Shown here in pieces: positions 48,990 to 61,563 of a DNA stretch of 64,000 nt. Within the stretch, counting starts at the first letter, position 1, and every line of letters begins with the position of its first letter. Origin of the DNA: Bactrocera neohumeralis. Taxonomy: Eukaryota > Arthropoda > Insecta > Diptera > Tephritidae. The notes under the pieces are model-generated. The model saw nothing but the letters and a program-made list of their open reading frames with translations, ran no database searches and had not been told where the DNA came from. Location: NCBI RefSeq assembly GCF_024586455.1, contig NC_065922.1, positions 75,809,106-75,873,105 on the forward strand, given 5' to 3'. A program made the translations under genes and the position numbers.

Positions 48990-49235
48990 TAATTTAACGC
49001 CTAAAAGCATGCAACGGCACACACCTGCACGTGTTTGTCTGCATCCGATAGGTGTCGCGCGCGACGGTCATCCGGTGCCTAAAAGTATGCAACAGATACG
49101 CCGCCCGAAAAGTGCCGGCCACCTTCTGCACGGTTCTGCGCGCCTGGTGCATTGAGCTGGTCGCACTGTGCGCCACAAAAATTTCAGCCGCGCACTTAAG
49201 CCGGACTCCATGTCATGCGTCATACATAAAAAACT
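48990..49235. other. isolated GC-rich island with internal direct repeat
   Basis: Base composition changes abruptly from AT-rich to CpG-rich and back within 250 bp. The word GCCTAAAAG(C/T)ATGCAAC occurs twice, near 49000 and 49078. Frames on both strands are open for about 60 codons but show no recognisable protein. It may be an inserted fragment, a regulatory element or an RNA gene; nothing decides. Confidence 0.45.
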
Positions 49236-49289
49236 TTAGAATTTTGTCAAAATGCAATGTAGGTAATTTTGCACGTATTTTTAAGCAAA

Positions 49290-49690
49290 ATTAAACAAAT
49301 ATGAAAAAAATTAATAAAAATTTGAAAAAAATATAGAAATTTAAAAAGAAATTCAAAAAATAATTAAAATTTATAAAAAACTGAAAAAATTAAAAATATT
49401 TAGAAAAATAAAAAAAAATTATTAAAATTTGAAAAAAAAAATTTATAAAAACTGAAAAAAATTCAAAAATACAAAAATTTTAAATTTAAAAAAATTAAAA
49501 AAAACTTTAAAAAATTAAAAAAAAACTTTAAAAAATTAAAAAAAAATTAAAAAAAATTTCAAAAAAATTAGAAAAAAACTTTAAAAAATTTAAAAAAAAT
49601 TTAAAAAAAATTTTAAAAAAATTTAAAACAAATTTAAAAAAAATTTAGAAATTTAAAATTTTTTTTTTAAATTTTTAAATAAAATAAAAA
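49290..49690. repeat. A-rich low-complexity block
   Basis: About 400 bp almost entirely of A-runs broken by TT or TTT (aaaaaatttaaaaaaa pattern). Confidence 0.85.
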
Positions 49691-51119
49691 CACCTTATTA
49701 TTAAAAACCCAGTTATGTAATAAAATAAACACAAAAAATATAATTTTTGTTTTTTTCTACTATTTTGTTTTCATAGCGCACATTTATTTAAATGTTTGTA
49801 GTTTGTGTACAATTATTGTAAGTGTGTGTGTGTATGTTAATGTTTAGTAAATATGTTAAAAATTTGTTAGTCGAAGGTAAAATTTATAACTTTTATGCAT
49901 ACAAATATTTACAAAATAATATTAATTACATATGATTTATTTTTTTATAAATTCTTATAAACTTTAATAGCGAAATAGCGTTGCCAAGTGCTTGGGAAAC
50001 TAATAAGGATTATTCTGCATATTTTATGCATAATTTTAATTGTCAAAATTATAATTTTTTCAATTTAATTTTTTTTGGCGTTGCTTTGCTTGAAACGGCG
50101 TACATACATATACATATGTATATACATATAAACTAATAATGTACAATAAATTATATGTTTGGTGAAATTTCATTTCCGTAAACAAAAAGTATAAACAAAT
50201 CAAGTGTAAGTATTCAACGACTAACCTAACCTAAAACGATTTCAAATATTTTAAAATCAAAATTTAACGTACATAAACAAAGAAGAGTGTATAATATATA
50301 TAATAGCATAAACGAGTATATCTTGTATGTATGTATGCGTCATTTGTAATTATTTATGTTTAAATAGCGCAAAAGTGTGGAAATATTTGATATTTAGCAC
50401 TTGAGTCGCCACAACATTTCGGCTGAGAGCGTGTGAGAGTGTTGGAAATAAGATTATCCATTAAAATTATACATAATTTAACATAATTAACTGCATTAAA
50501 AAACTATTATATAATACATACTTATATAATACATATGAACAGCCGCGTTTAATGCATACAAATGTATTTTGTCTCTTCATTTTAAAACTAATTAATTACT
50601 TATAATTACAAATAAGTGTATGGAAATAAATCTACATTTCTCATGTTGCTGTTGTTGTCTTAAGCTATAATGTTGTGTTGCTTGACAAACTTAAAAGTAA
50701 AATTAAACATAAAGTGTATGAAAATATCGCCAGCACTTGAAAATTACTTACAAAAATCGACTACATTTTCATAATTCAGGGATTTGCACAAAATTTTAGA
50801 CCTGCTGGGCCTTACACACTTGCGCTTCGTTATGATGAGTTTTTGGGTTTTTGTTGTAAAAATATGTTTTTGAGTCCGTTTTTTATATTCTTGTCTACTG
50901 TTATACTTTGTGCTTATCTACGGTTTTTTATATTTATTTTCGCTACTGATTTTCTTCACTTTCCGCTTTCCAGTTTAGTTTTTTATATTGTGTTAAATTT
51001 TACGGCATTTAAAATTTTGATTCTCAAATTTATTGTTTGCAAACAGTTGTTTTGAAAAGAAAAGCTGCATATGTCTATATATGTATGTATATTTCAAAGG
51101 AGAAGCTACACAAGTTGCA

Positions 51120-51960
51120 GTGATTCAAAAAGTAAAAAAAAAATATTTTTCTTTTAAAAATTAAAAAAAAGTGTGAAATAATTGCTTTACTTTTTTATTT
51201 CGCTATATTTTTATTTCTTTATTTTTCTTTCAAAAAATATTTTTATGTGAAAATTTTTGATTTTAATATATGTATTGCAATTTTTGAAAAATCTACTTTT
51301 TTTTGGAAAAAATATAAGAAAAAATAACTATATTGAAAAAATAATTAGAAAATACACAAAAAAATTGATTTTAACATATTGAAATTTAAAAATAAAAATA
51401 AAAATCTACTTTTTTTGGAAAAATTTTGAAATTAAAAAAAATTAATTTAAAAATAAATTAATTTCAAAAATGTGTGAAAAATCTATTTTCGAACTTCCTA
51501 AAACCTTTTCAAATTAAAGCAAAAATATTTTTTTTAAATAAATTTGAATTTTAATTTAAAAATTTAAATTTTTTTAAATGAATAATTTTTTTTTGATATT
51601 TTTTCCAAAATAGAATTAACAACAACAAAAAATGCTATGTTAAAAAAGTAAATAGAAAAAAACTGATTTTAAAAGATTGAAATTTTTGAATTTTTTTTTT
51701 GGAAAATGAATTTTAGAAAAAATTTAAAACAAAAAAAAATATCAAAAGTGTTGGGAAATTGAAATTTGTAATAGCAAGAAAATATGAATTTAAAAAATTT
51801 AGATTTGAGCAAAAAATGCGTTAGTTCGAAAAAGTTTCGAATAGTAATGCCCAAAATTTCGAAAAATTCCAAAATATTCTTTGAAAAATAAATTTATAAA
51901 ATTATGTATTGCAAATATTTTTATAAAAAATTCTACAAGCTTTTCGTCTGCAAGTTGATT
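51120..51960. repeat. AT low-complexity block
   Basis: A/T simple sequence with recurring ctactttttttggaaaaa-like and ttgaaattt words; loosely repetitive but without a fixed period. No gene. Confidence 0.6.
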
Positions 51961-52862
51961 GTTGGCTTTTTCTGTTTCTTTACGAAATACTTTAGTACTA
52001 TTACGGCTTAAACTTAACTGACTATTTTCTATTTCTAGTTTTGCGCTCAAAGTTTTAGATTTTGCTTGTAGTCCGTCTGGTCCCTTGTTTCGTTATTTGT
52101 TATTCCCAGTTATAACAGCAGATAACTGGGTCCACTGTGTATGTTTTTTGGCGGACCCTAATATAGTATATGGGTGTGTCTAAATAGTTTGTTTTTGGTT
52201 AAATTTCCATACATCAGCTAAACAGTTAACTTAGTATTTGTTTTTTTTTTTTGGTGTGTATGCGTTTTTTTCAATACATTTGCGCTTGCAATAATAGTTG
52301 GTTTTAAACGTCGAAAACACGCGCCACATTTGTGTGTGGCATGTTGCGAATAAACGGCAATAAGAGAGAAATAAACACCTATGCATACACAGAAAGTATA
52401 AATATTTAAATATATGTATATGTAACGAGCGAATATTGCGAATAAACGCTAATAAATGGAAACACATTGGCGAAAAGCCGCATACAGCAAGTTAAGCTTA
52501 TGTTAAGTTAGGCTTACGTACATAAATGTAAAGGGAAAAGCGAATTGTAGGAAAGTGTAAAATAAGTCACCTAAATATTTCACTTAAAAATAAATAATGC
52601 AAACAAATAATTACCGTTACAGGCCCTAATGACTTTTCATTACTAATTTGAACAGCATACTTGATTGACGCTCTTGCAGCACCCTATTTGCCTTGCCGAA
52701 ATGTTTTCAAACTACAAACAATTCAGCAGCAAATTGTTGTTGTGCTCAACAGTTCAGCAAAAGTACCTTATACAAGCGTAGTGACTGCGTCGCTGCCTCC
52801 AGCATTTGCTACTATAAGCAAAACAATTTTCCCAAGTATTATCTGTTGGGCGTGCTGCCGGC

Positions 52863-55800
52863 CTAGCCGTTGACGACAATGTAATCCTGTTTGTTGGGCA
52901 TCTTTAGCAGCCGCCTCGTGCGAAACTCGTACGCGCGTCGACAGAACATAACCAGTTCTGGATTTGTATTCTCAGGCACGGTGCGTATGCTATAACAACT
53001 GGAGCGTTTGGGCACTATGGAGACCTCCTCTTCGATGTCCTCCTCAGCAGCGCGTAGACGGCGGCGGTATCTGGAAAATGACAACAAATCAGCGATTATT
53101 TAGGGTATTTGAACGCGTTTCGGGTTTGGAAGAATGCTGAGATTATTGATATGTTTTCGTTACAATTAAAAAATTGGTTTAAACTCGGAGCAATTAGAGG
53201 TTAGAGAGAGCAAGCGATTTTTTTTTAGAAATTAAAAAAGTATGAACCGAAAATCTTCGGATCTCGAAAAATAATTAATATAAGGCAAAGTTCTAATGCG
53301 CGCCGAGAAGCGAAATAAAAAATAATTTTGCATACATTTTCAAAGTTTTTAAAGTATGTTTTTAACTTTTAAATCTATTGCTTTTCATTTTATTGCACTC
53401 ACCTACAATATTCGCTGAAAGTGAGCACGTAGCACTTATCTTCAATGCAGGCAACTGAGTTGTGATCGCGGTGTCTGGAGGCGTACACCTCGTCGGGACT
53501 GTCGTTAGGCTGGCGTCCCTGCTCGGTGTGTTCGGGTCGATAGTACCACAGCAAAGACATCATCATTTCACCTATAAAGAAACACACACATAAAAAATAA
53601 ACTAACGTTAAATGAGTTATAACCTAAAAATTTACGCACCATCTTCGGGGTTCTCCCAGAGGTGCGCCACCTTTGCTACATATGGCAGATCATTATCCTC
53701 ATTCGCTTTGAGCAGCACACAGTCGCGTGTGCGTATTATGTCGCCCTCCGAGTGACGCATGGCGGGATAGCAGGTGCGTATGACTAGCGGGTCGTCGCTC
53801 TGTAAACGAAACCAAAATTAAATATAAATGTTCGCACTACGCTGTCAGCGTACACAAAACTTACATTCAAAAATACCGCGCCCTGGAACGGCTCACCCTC
53901 CCACGTCCAACCGTTATTCCACTTCGGCACGACATCGCCGCGCGTGGCTGGCGGTAGGCGGTCGTCTAATTCGAAGGAGACCGTGGAATGTTTCACCTTC
54001 TGTCGCTTGCGGCTGCCGAATTTCGAGCGCGAACGCGTGCGTTTAGTACCGTGATGCGGCTGACAAACAATGCGCGGCATTGGCGGTACGGGCGGCAGGA
54101 ACACTTGTGCATTGGAATGTTTATCGAGTGGCTGCGCATACTGCTGTTCTTGCACGACTTCTGGTAGCGCTGGCGTCTCATCCAGCTCTTCTGCTTCCAT
54201 TTGTGCTGGTCTATCTTCGACCTCCTCCACTGCGCTGCCTTCCGCGTTGCATTTGTCATATATATTGTTGTTGGTCTCCAATGCCAGTTGCTCTGTGGTC
54301 TGCAGTGGCGCCTCCTCAGACGTTTCCAAAGCATATGTGTTGTAGTCGCAGTCTTGCTGTTTAAGTTTCTTCTTATTTGACTTTGGCTTTTTCGATTTTT
54401 TTGCTTTTGCAGGTTTCCGTTTAGCCGGCGTACGCTTTGACTTGCTTGACATTTTATTTGTGCTGCTATTGCTGCTAACAATCTCTTCAAGCGACGTTGC
54501 CGTTGGTTCGGCGTACGCTTCTTCCGTCACCTGTGTCAAATCCAAGGCTGTGTTAGGCTCTACATTGCACGGACCCAACGCAGGTTCGGTTATTGAGGTA
54601 GTTTGTGCGGCACGCGCTGTCGCCGTCATAAGTGTGTAGTTTACATCAATAGCCTCAGGCACAGTTGTGTGCGCTGCTGCTGTTGCGGTTTTAATAGGTT
54701 TCTTCGTCTCCGACTTGGAGCGCTTCTCTGCGCTCGCCTTTTTGTCTTTCTTTTGTTTACGTTCAGATGCTGCCTTGTCCGAGGCAGGCTCCGTAACGTC
54801 AGCAGCATCACAGTTGGTGTACTGATTTAGCGTGCCATTGCAACGTGACGTTTCGGGTTCTGAGAAATATCCGCGTGCCACCGAGTCGATGGTTTCGATT
54901 AAGTGCAGTGGTATACAAGTTTTACGCGGTGTCTTGCCGCGCTTCGGTGAAGGTTTCGGCGTGATGCGTAGCGTACTCAGGCTGCTGCTGCTGTTGCTAT
55001 TGCTACTACTCTCGGTCAGTAGCATGCGCATTGTTGGCACATCTGTTTGCGTAGTTTCACTGAATTCGCTTTCCGTCTGCTCGGGTTCTTCTACCAAATC
55101 GACGATCTCATCCGCGCATGGCTCTATATCTTCTTGTTTTATGTCATTGAGTGTTATTGATTTCTTTTGCTGCTTTCTTCGCTGCAACCGTTCCTGTTTG
55201 GCAGCCGCGCGACGCTTTTCTAAGATCTCCTGCTTGCGGCGTTCCAGCGCTTGTAACTTTTTCTTGCGCAACTTCAGTTGCTTCTTTTGCTTATCGGTCA
55301 GCACCAGCTGACGTCGGCGTATTGTCGCATTGACGCCACCCACTTTGGATTGCCGTAACTGAAGTTTACTGTAACGCCCACGTTTATCCAGCTTTCGTCC
55401 GCTCAGGCACAAATATGTGCGTGGCTCGGCTTGCTTAATGAGACTTTTGTATCCGTTAGGTGAAGATTTCTTACACTGCAGTTGTGCCTTGGGTAGGTTA
55501 AGTATCTTGAGGCGTGACTTTTGGCAGCTGCCCGAAGAAGATAATGCCGGACTGTGGCAAAGATCGAGCACATCATCATCTGAGGTCGTCGAGAGGTCAA
55601 TGTCACAATGAATTACTGGTGGCTGCTGCCAGCTGGGTAAAAGACGCATGCGACCTACTGAGGTGGAGAAAGAAAAAAGTTGGGTTAGTGAGAACTGGAA
55701 TATTATATTGTTATAAAAAATCCATACATACCTAACGGTTTTAATGTCGGCGTGTCCGTGACATCAGACACTTCGGTCGACACATCTTCACAGGTCAATG

Positions 55801-58259
55801 TTAGTGGCTCAGCCTTGATAAGCTTCAATTCAGCCTTCTCATTGTCTTTGTCATGATTGTGGTTAGACTCTTGTTGTTGTTGCATTTGCAACACAGCGTT
55901 TAACAACGGCTCATCGTCTTCCAGCTTAATCTTTTCTGCCTTGATTTCTGTCTTCAATATAAAAGGCGTCTGCGCAGTCTCGGCGGCTGGAAAGGACTCG
56001 CTTAATGTGGCTGGCACTTGCGGTGAAGGATTTGGTGTGATAGCAGTCAACAGCTGCTCCGGTTGAAGTGTCACAAATTGTGTCTGTGTTTGTTGCGGCT
56101 GGGTCTGCGGTGGTGGTTGTTGCAGTTGCTGTTGTGGTTGTACAATTGCATGCGGTTGCTGTGGCAACGTGCGCACATGTATCATTGGTGTCGAATGTGT
56201 TTGTAAACTGCTTTGCGCCTGCGCGGTCACGTTTGCAGCGGCGCCTGCGTAAACCATCTCCCGCGCCATCGTCTTGCCAATACGCGCTTTGCGGCCCAAG
56301 ATCGGAAATGCAGCACAATTGGTGGCGGTTGTGGTGGAGTTGGTGCTGCTATTGGTAGCTACAGTTGAATTTGGTGTGGAGGGTGGAGGTGTCTCCGTTA
56401 CAGATGTCAAATCGTAGGCTTCGAGCACAGGCGGCACATTGTTACAGTTATTACCCGCGTATTGCGGCGTTGCCTGTTGTCTGCTCTCCACCGGCACTGC
56501 CATTTTGTTGTCAGTTTGATCGCTGCGTAGGAGCAGCTTTGCATTAGCCTCTTCTATTGCCGCCGGCAAAGACGCCGAGGACAGCTCTTGCTCCGTTAGT
56601 GTATCTAAGAGTTTTTCGTCGTTGGTCGTATAGCTTTCAGGCGGCGTCGGAGGCTGTACTACGCTCTCCTCGTACTGGCTTTTATTGTCCGAATCCTCTA
56701 ACTTCAGCTCGGACTTAACCGCTTGCAACAGATCCAAATGCTGTTGCGTATGTTGCTTGCCGAACAGTAACAGATCGTCGATTTCTGTTGGCGTTGCTGA
56801 CGCTAAAGCCATAGCTGTTGCTGTTACTGGTACGCTGGCGTGTGTCGCTGTTGTCGTCGTCGTCGATTTTTTAACTGGGCCTCTACTGGTAGTCAATGAA
56901 TTGTTGATCGAGCTGCTGTTGTTGTTGCTGCTCCTGCTGTTCTGGCTGTGGTTCGTCATATTCGAACTGTTGTTGTTGCTGTTGTTGATTTCCCTGCTGC
57001 TGTTGCTGCCATTCATCAACGTATTGTTGTTGTTGTTCAAATGATTCATCGTTGAGCAATTGCTGTTGCTGCTGTTGTTCGTGCTGCAGCTGCTGCTGCT
57101 GCTGTTGCTGTTGCTGCCGTTGTTGCTACCAATATGAGGCCCAGTATGGACGTTTTTTGGACACGATTGTTGCATTGGACACGGACACTGTGGTGGATAT
57201 TCTGCAAATGAGAAGCAAAGTTATATATTAAAGACGCGTTACAATAAGCAACAGAGGTGTAGTCAGCCAAAATACGACATCAACATTCGATTTTTTTAAT
57301 ATAGCCCACCCCTTACCCACAAATGTAACTACCGATTAGGTGAGAACCATACTTTTCCTTACCCATATACGGTCCCTGTATGCTGCGCGTATAGCACTGC
57401 CCTGCAGCGCCTCCGCCCGGACTATAGCCGGTATAATAGCCCGGCGGACCTGGATAGTGTTCGAGATGTTGTGCGTGTGCTGCCGGTCCAGCCGGCACAA
57501 GCTGTGTTCCGGGGGGCGGTGCTGGTGGTGGTGGTCCCTGAATGGACGTTGGTGGTGGCGGTCCACTGGGTTGTGCTGCACCACTTGTCGCTGTCGGTGG
57601 TGGTGGTGGCGGTCCCTGTTCGTACAGTTCCGCCGGCGGAGGCGGATGACCTGGCTGATAGTATGGATAGCGCCGGTATGTCGAAGGTGGTGGCGGACCT
57701 GCGCTCTGATAGACTTTGGTCGAAAAGTAGGGTTGATAGGCGGGCGGTGAGTAGCACACCGCTTCCACCGGATATGGTGTACAATAGTTAGCCGGATACG
57801 CAGTCGAGTAGTGCATCTGCGCATGCATCGAACGTGGATATGGTGAGCTCTGATGAGCGGCGGCGGCCGCAGCAGCAGCAGCTGCGGCAGCAGCGGCGGC
57901 AGCTTGTTGGTGAAGCTGCTGTTGATGCTGTTGCTGCTGCACCTGCTGGTGCTGTGTGGTGGGCGCGCCGCTATGTGCAACCGGCGGATAGCGGAACGGT
58001 GTCAAATCGCCACCGGTAATAAGCACATCACTGTCGGCGCTATCTGCGGCTGTAGCCGATGGTGGAGGCTGTTGGCCGGCAGCAAGCTCCGGATCAGAGC
58101 TAAGCGGCGCGGGTATTTGTTGAGATTTCTTGATAGCAGAAGCGGAAGCAGAGGTAACACCTGTCGGCAGAAGTGGCACATTAGGTGGCGGCGGTGGTGC
58201 AGCGGCTACAGTTGGTAGGACGTGTGGTGAGATCAATGGACCGGCAGGTTGGTAATAGC
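52863..58259 (-). CDS. wge: winged eye, BAH-domain chromatin protein (N-terminus missing)
   Basis: Wge is a Polycomb/heterochromatin-linked nuclear protein; its vertebrate relative BAHD1 reads H3K27me3. Six exons: 58259-57363, 57201-55732, 55654-53865, 53799-53640, 53571-53403, 53070-52863, giving 1563 residues in frame. The C-terminal BAH domain (about 1390-1540) closely follows BAHD1: RDCVLLK, DLPYVAKVAHLWENPEDGEM, MMSLLWYYRPEH, YASRHRDHNSVACIE, DKCYVLTFSEYCR, then NPELVMFCRRAYEFR. Before it are a Pro/Tyr-rich segment with poly-Ala and Gln/His runs (first exon), Asn/Ser runs (second exon), and a Lys/Arg-rich coiled coil (about 900-955). The first exon here starts in mid-codon after an acceptor (58262-58260), so at least one coding exon lies upstream; I did not find it before the window end. 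Reading through the intron at 57202-57362 would stop after 17 codons and lose the BAH domain. Confidence 0.88.
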
Positions 58260-61200
58260 CTGAAAGTTAACAAACATAGTACAAAGCAATTTTAGACGTT
58301 GTGAGAGAAATTTGTAAATTAAATCTTATAATTGTAATGGATCACTAAAATTCTTCGAAAGCGCCCAACATGAGCTCGTTAATCTTCAAAATATAATAAA
58401 GTTGACATTTGCCTCAGTACCCGCCAAAAAACATTCTCATCGCTCAATTTCATATTAAAAGGCATTCTGCACTATGCAAGGCTATAACAACCACACTAAC
58501 ATACGCTGCACGTTGTTTGCGTATAGCGGAAAATGTGCAGAAAACCCGAAAATGAATAACAACAAAAACTGACTATTTATCGCGCATTCATATTTTTACG
58601 GTTGCAGGCGCTGCAATTGTTGTTGCTTGTTAAACATGTTTTTGTTGCTGCCGCTGCTTCGCCTCGCTGCCACCGTTGTAAGAAAAATCTTACGTAAAAA
58701 CGCGCGCTCATTGCAGTTACGCTGCGCTTGCTGCCGCCACTGAATGTGGCAGCGTGTGCGCTTCCATTGGCTATTAGAGGTAGGCAGAGCTAGCTGGTGC
58801 TGTTCGGTTAGGTAGTCGGGCAATCGGCACAACAACAAAAACAAGTTTTTATTTTATTTGCTTAATTTTTAATTTTTTACGCTTTGCTTTTGGCTTTTGC
58901 CTACGACCACATGAAATTGACAGTTGCTGCTGCATTTCGCCAACAGCAGCCAAGAGCAACGGTAAACAATGTTGCAGTGAATGTGCGGCAAATAGCAACA
59001 GCGACAAAGCTAAAATGCTAAAGAAAGCTATAAATTTAAATGTGAAAATTTCCTGGTTTCGTTTTCTTCTCTCGCTCGTTAAGCGTTTGCTTTGCTGCTG
59101 CTGCTAGTGGCAATTTGACTTTTGTAGTGTGGAAATTTGACATTTTGACTTTTACGTCCACAAGCGGCAAAGGTTAGAAAGGCATTGGCCAAGTACAAAG
59201 TGGGAAAATCGATTTGGTTTTTGAAAATAGTGTTAAGGATTGCATAGAAATTAGGATGAGTGGACATAGGACAAAGCTTTCGTAACGGTAAAATGCAAGA
59301 AAATTAAAATGTCTTCCTAATTACTAGTATTTCTGTTATTTTTGTTGTTGCGAAGGCCTATTGTTGAAAATATCGATAAAGTAATAGAAATCGTCGAGTC
59401 TGGCCGTCATGTAAGCGCTGTTTTGATTTTCCAGTGGTTAAACATTGTATAAAATACCCGATTCGTATCATTTAAATAAGGCTGGATGCGAAAAGAAGGT
59501 GTACGTAGGTGTAAGCGCCACACAAGTTAACGCAACAAAACCTTATCGACCGCACATCCATCTTCAGATCACCGCTGAAACGCAAAAATCGCTTGGTTTC
59601 TTAAGTGCGTGGTTAATGGTGACGAAAAGTGGCTTCACATGCGACAACGTCTAGTGAAAACGGTCGGTGTCGAATCGAGCAGACCCGACACAAACGGTGC
59701 CCAAACCAAAATTGTTGATCAAGCAGGTTTTTTCATGGATTTGGTGGGTTTGTTAGAGAATCATCTAGTATGCGGTTACGGCCAAACTCAGACTTAAATT
59801 GTCAACAATCGCACCGCCTGAAGAAAGCAAACGGTCAGCTTTGTCCAATAGGAGGGGATAACGCCAGCGGCTTTTTAAAAGCTCCAAGAGCTTGGTTGTG
59901 AGGTTCTTATGGATCCATCTTATAATTCGGACCTAGCACTAACTAATTAACACTTCTTTCTCTGCCTGGGGAATGATTTTGTTGCTTAAAAATTCGCCTC
60001 AAGCGAAGCTTGTAAAACTCGGTTGTCGCAGTTTTTTGCCAATAAGAAAAAGGATTACTCTGAGAGTGGCGTTATGAAATTACAAATATACACCTACAAA
60101 ATAGCAAAACTTTATCGAATAAAACGATGCATATTTGACATAAATTGGATTCTGACTATGCTTTCATTTAATGCAAAAAGTAATGGATAATGGAGTATTA
60201 TAAAAATAGTCAAGTTGCCAAGTGCTGAAAATTTATCGAAAATTCATAAAAAAAACAACAATTTGGTATCGATATTTATTCCATTGCAACAGTGATGTGC
60301 ATTTTTTTCTAATACAGACAGTGCTGTGCCGATAAGAAAGAATTTTAGTACATGAGGAAAGATTGAAAATTGTTTTTCTCCCTAGAAAAAATAGATATAG
60401 TATAATAAAAATAATACAAACTTCTGTAATAAATATTAGCTTACATAACCGCATTTTGAGAACAAACAGCAGTTGTAATAAACAGCTGATGAGCTAATAG
60501 TTCATCAACTCAGATTAATTTACACCTAATTCATATAATATAATAACAGCACTTTTACAAGTGAAACTAACGCAACTCAATTACCACAATTTCGTGTTAA
60601 ATAGAAATGAATCGTCGTGACAACTATCATTTTCCGAGTACGCCTTGTCGAACCACAGTTTAAATGACAGCTTAATGTAAATAGTACACAAAAAAGTGTC
60701 AGGCTAACAAAATAACTCTTGCACATACATTATTTATATACATACATATACATATATAGTATATACGTACGTAGTCACATTGCAGTAATTATAAATTTAT
60801 ATCCTGTCACTTGCAGCACACGATTGTGGTTAGGTTATCGCATAAAGATGCACACATTCACCACAAAGCAGGCATTAATTTTACACGCGCTTCACACGCT
60901 GTCGCTGCTACGTATTGTTGGCTATACACAGAACCCACCCACCGACACATTCATCACTAATTTCCCCGCACTGTCAGACAGTCAGCACCGAATCAATGAC
61001 TACCTCATTAGCATTTGCTTGCCACTTTTCAAGCTAACGCTTTGGTTGGTGGGCAGTGGCAGTGGTAGTGTGGCAGCGGCAGCCTTCACATTAGAATCGG
61101 TGACAATGCAGCTAATCAACTGGTGTCTGTCAATCAATACGCCACATAAATTTCAAATGAAATAGGTTGTAGAGTAAGAGTATTTAAGGCGCATACTGTT

Positions 61201-61563
61201 TGTTAGTGTGTGTGTACGCGCGTATTGTGACACATCACGAATTTCGTGATTCCGTATAATCTACTATGAACAACAGCAACATCGTATGGCAAGTTGGAGT
61301 TTATTAAAAATGCGCGTGGTTAATATAATATGCGTTTTATAAGCTGGTTGCTGGCGGTGGAGGACTCTGAGGAGTTACAAAGTACATGCAAACTTAAATA
61401 AATATCAATATGGAATATTGTATATTACATATATGTATATATATATACATAGGCTTTCAAAGGATATTTTAAGATCTATAAAGCTGATTTTTTTAGGTGG
61501 AGGTTTATGGTAATACAAATTATAGAAAAAAATAAAGTACCGTAATCGCATCATAACAAACCC
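58260..61563. other. wge upstream intron/flank; no coding exon found
   Basis: Expected to contain or lead to the missing wge N-terminal exon. Frames at about 58600-58840 and 60720-61165 are open but show no family resemblance and no suitable phase-1 donor was identified. A mariner relic occupies about 59440-60190, and a TA/CATA microsatellite lies near 61425-61452 just before the satellite. Confidence 0.45.
59440..60190 (+). mobile_element. mariner transposase relic
   Basis: In shifting plus-strand frames the mariner order is clear: NGDEKWLHM (about 59615-59641; family signature GDEKW), GFFMDLVGLLENHLV (matching the WWD..G..YYELL region), LQELGCEVLMDPSYNSDL (about 59883-59936; family LGWEVL.HPPYSPDL), and SQFFANKKKDYSESGVMKL (about 60027-60083; family RLSQFFA....YERGIMKLP). 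Internal stops and at least two frameshifts show it is dead. It is a different copy from the one at 14 kb. Terminal repeats were not resolved. Confidence 0.75.

Larger units (their letters stand above)
45850..52862. other. 7-kb AT-rich region, possible long wge 3' UTR; no other gene
   Basis: Lies between the convergent stops of the THAP gene and wge. No open frame resembles a known family. The region is very AT-rich with many TATGTA microsatellites (46740-46910, 47320-47420, 48400-48500, 50100-50135). A 240-bp GC-rich island (48990-49230), an A-rich block (49290-49690) and an A/T simple-sequence block (51120-51960) stand out. Minus-strand TGTAAATA words, the Pumilio-type motif, occur at 48829-48836 and 49906-49913, which would fit a long regulated wge 3' UTR but are also expected by chance at this composition. 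Confidence 0.4.

Noticed and set aside
57340..57750. Long plus-strand and alternative minus-strand frames over the wge Pro-rich exon
   Set aside because: GC-rich repetitive codons leave several frames open. Only the frame that splices to the BAH exons is kept.
60719..61165. 148-codon plus-strand frame considered as a small gene
   Set aside because: Starts in a TACATA microsatellite, no recognisable domain, and lies in a likely wge intron or flank.
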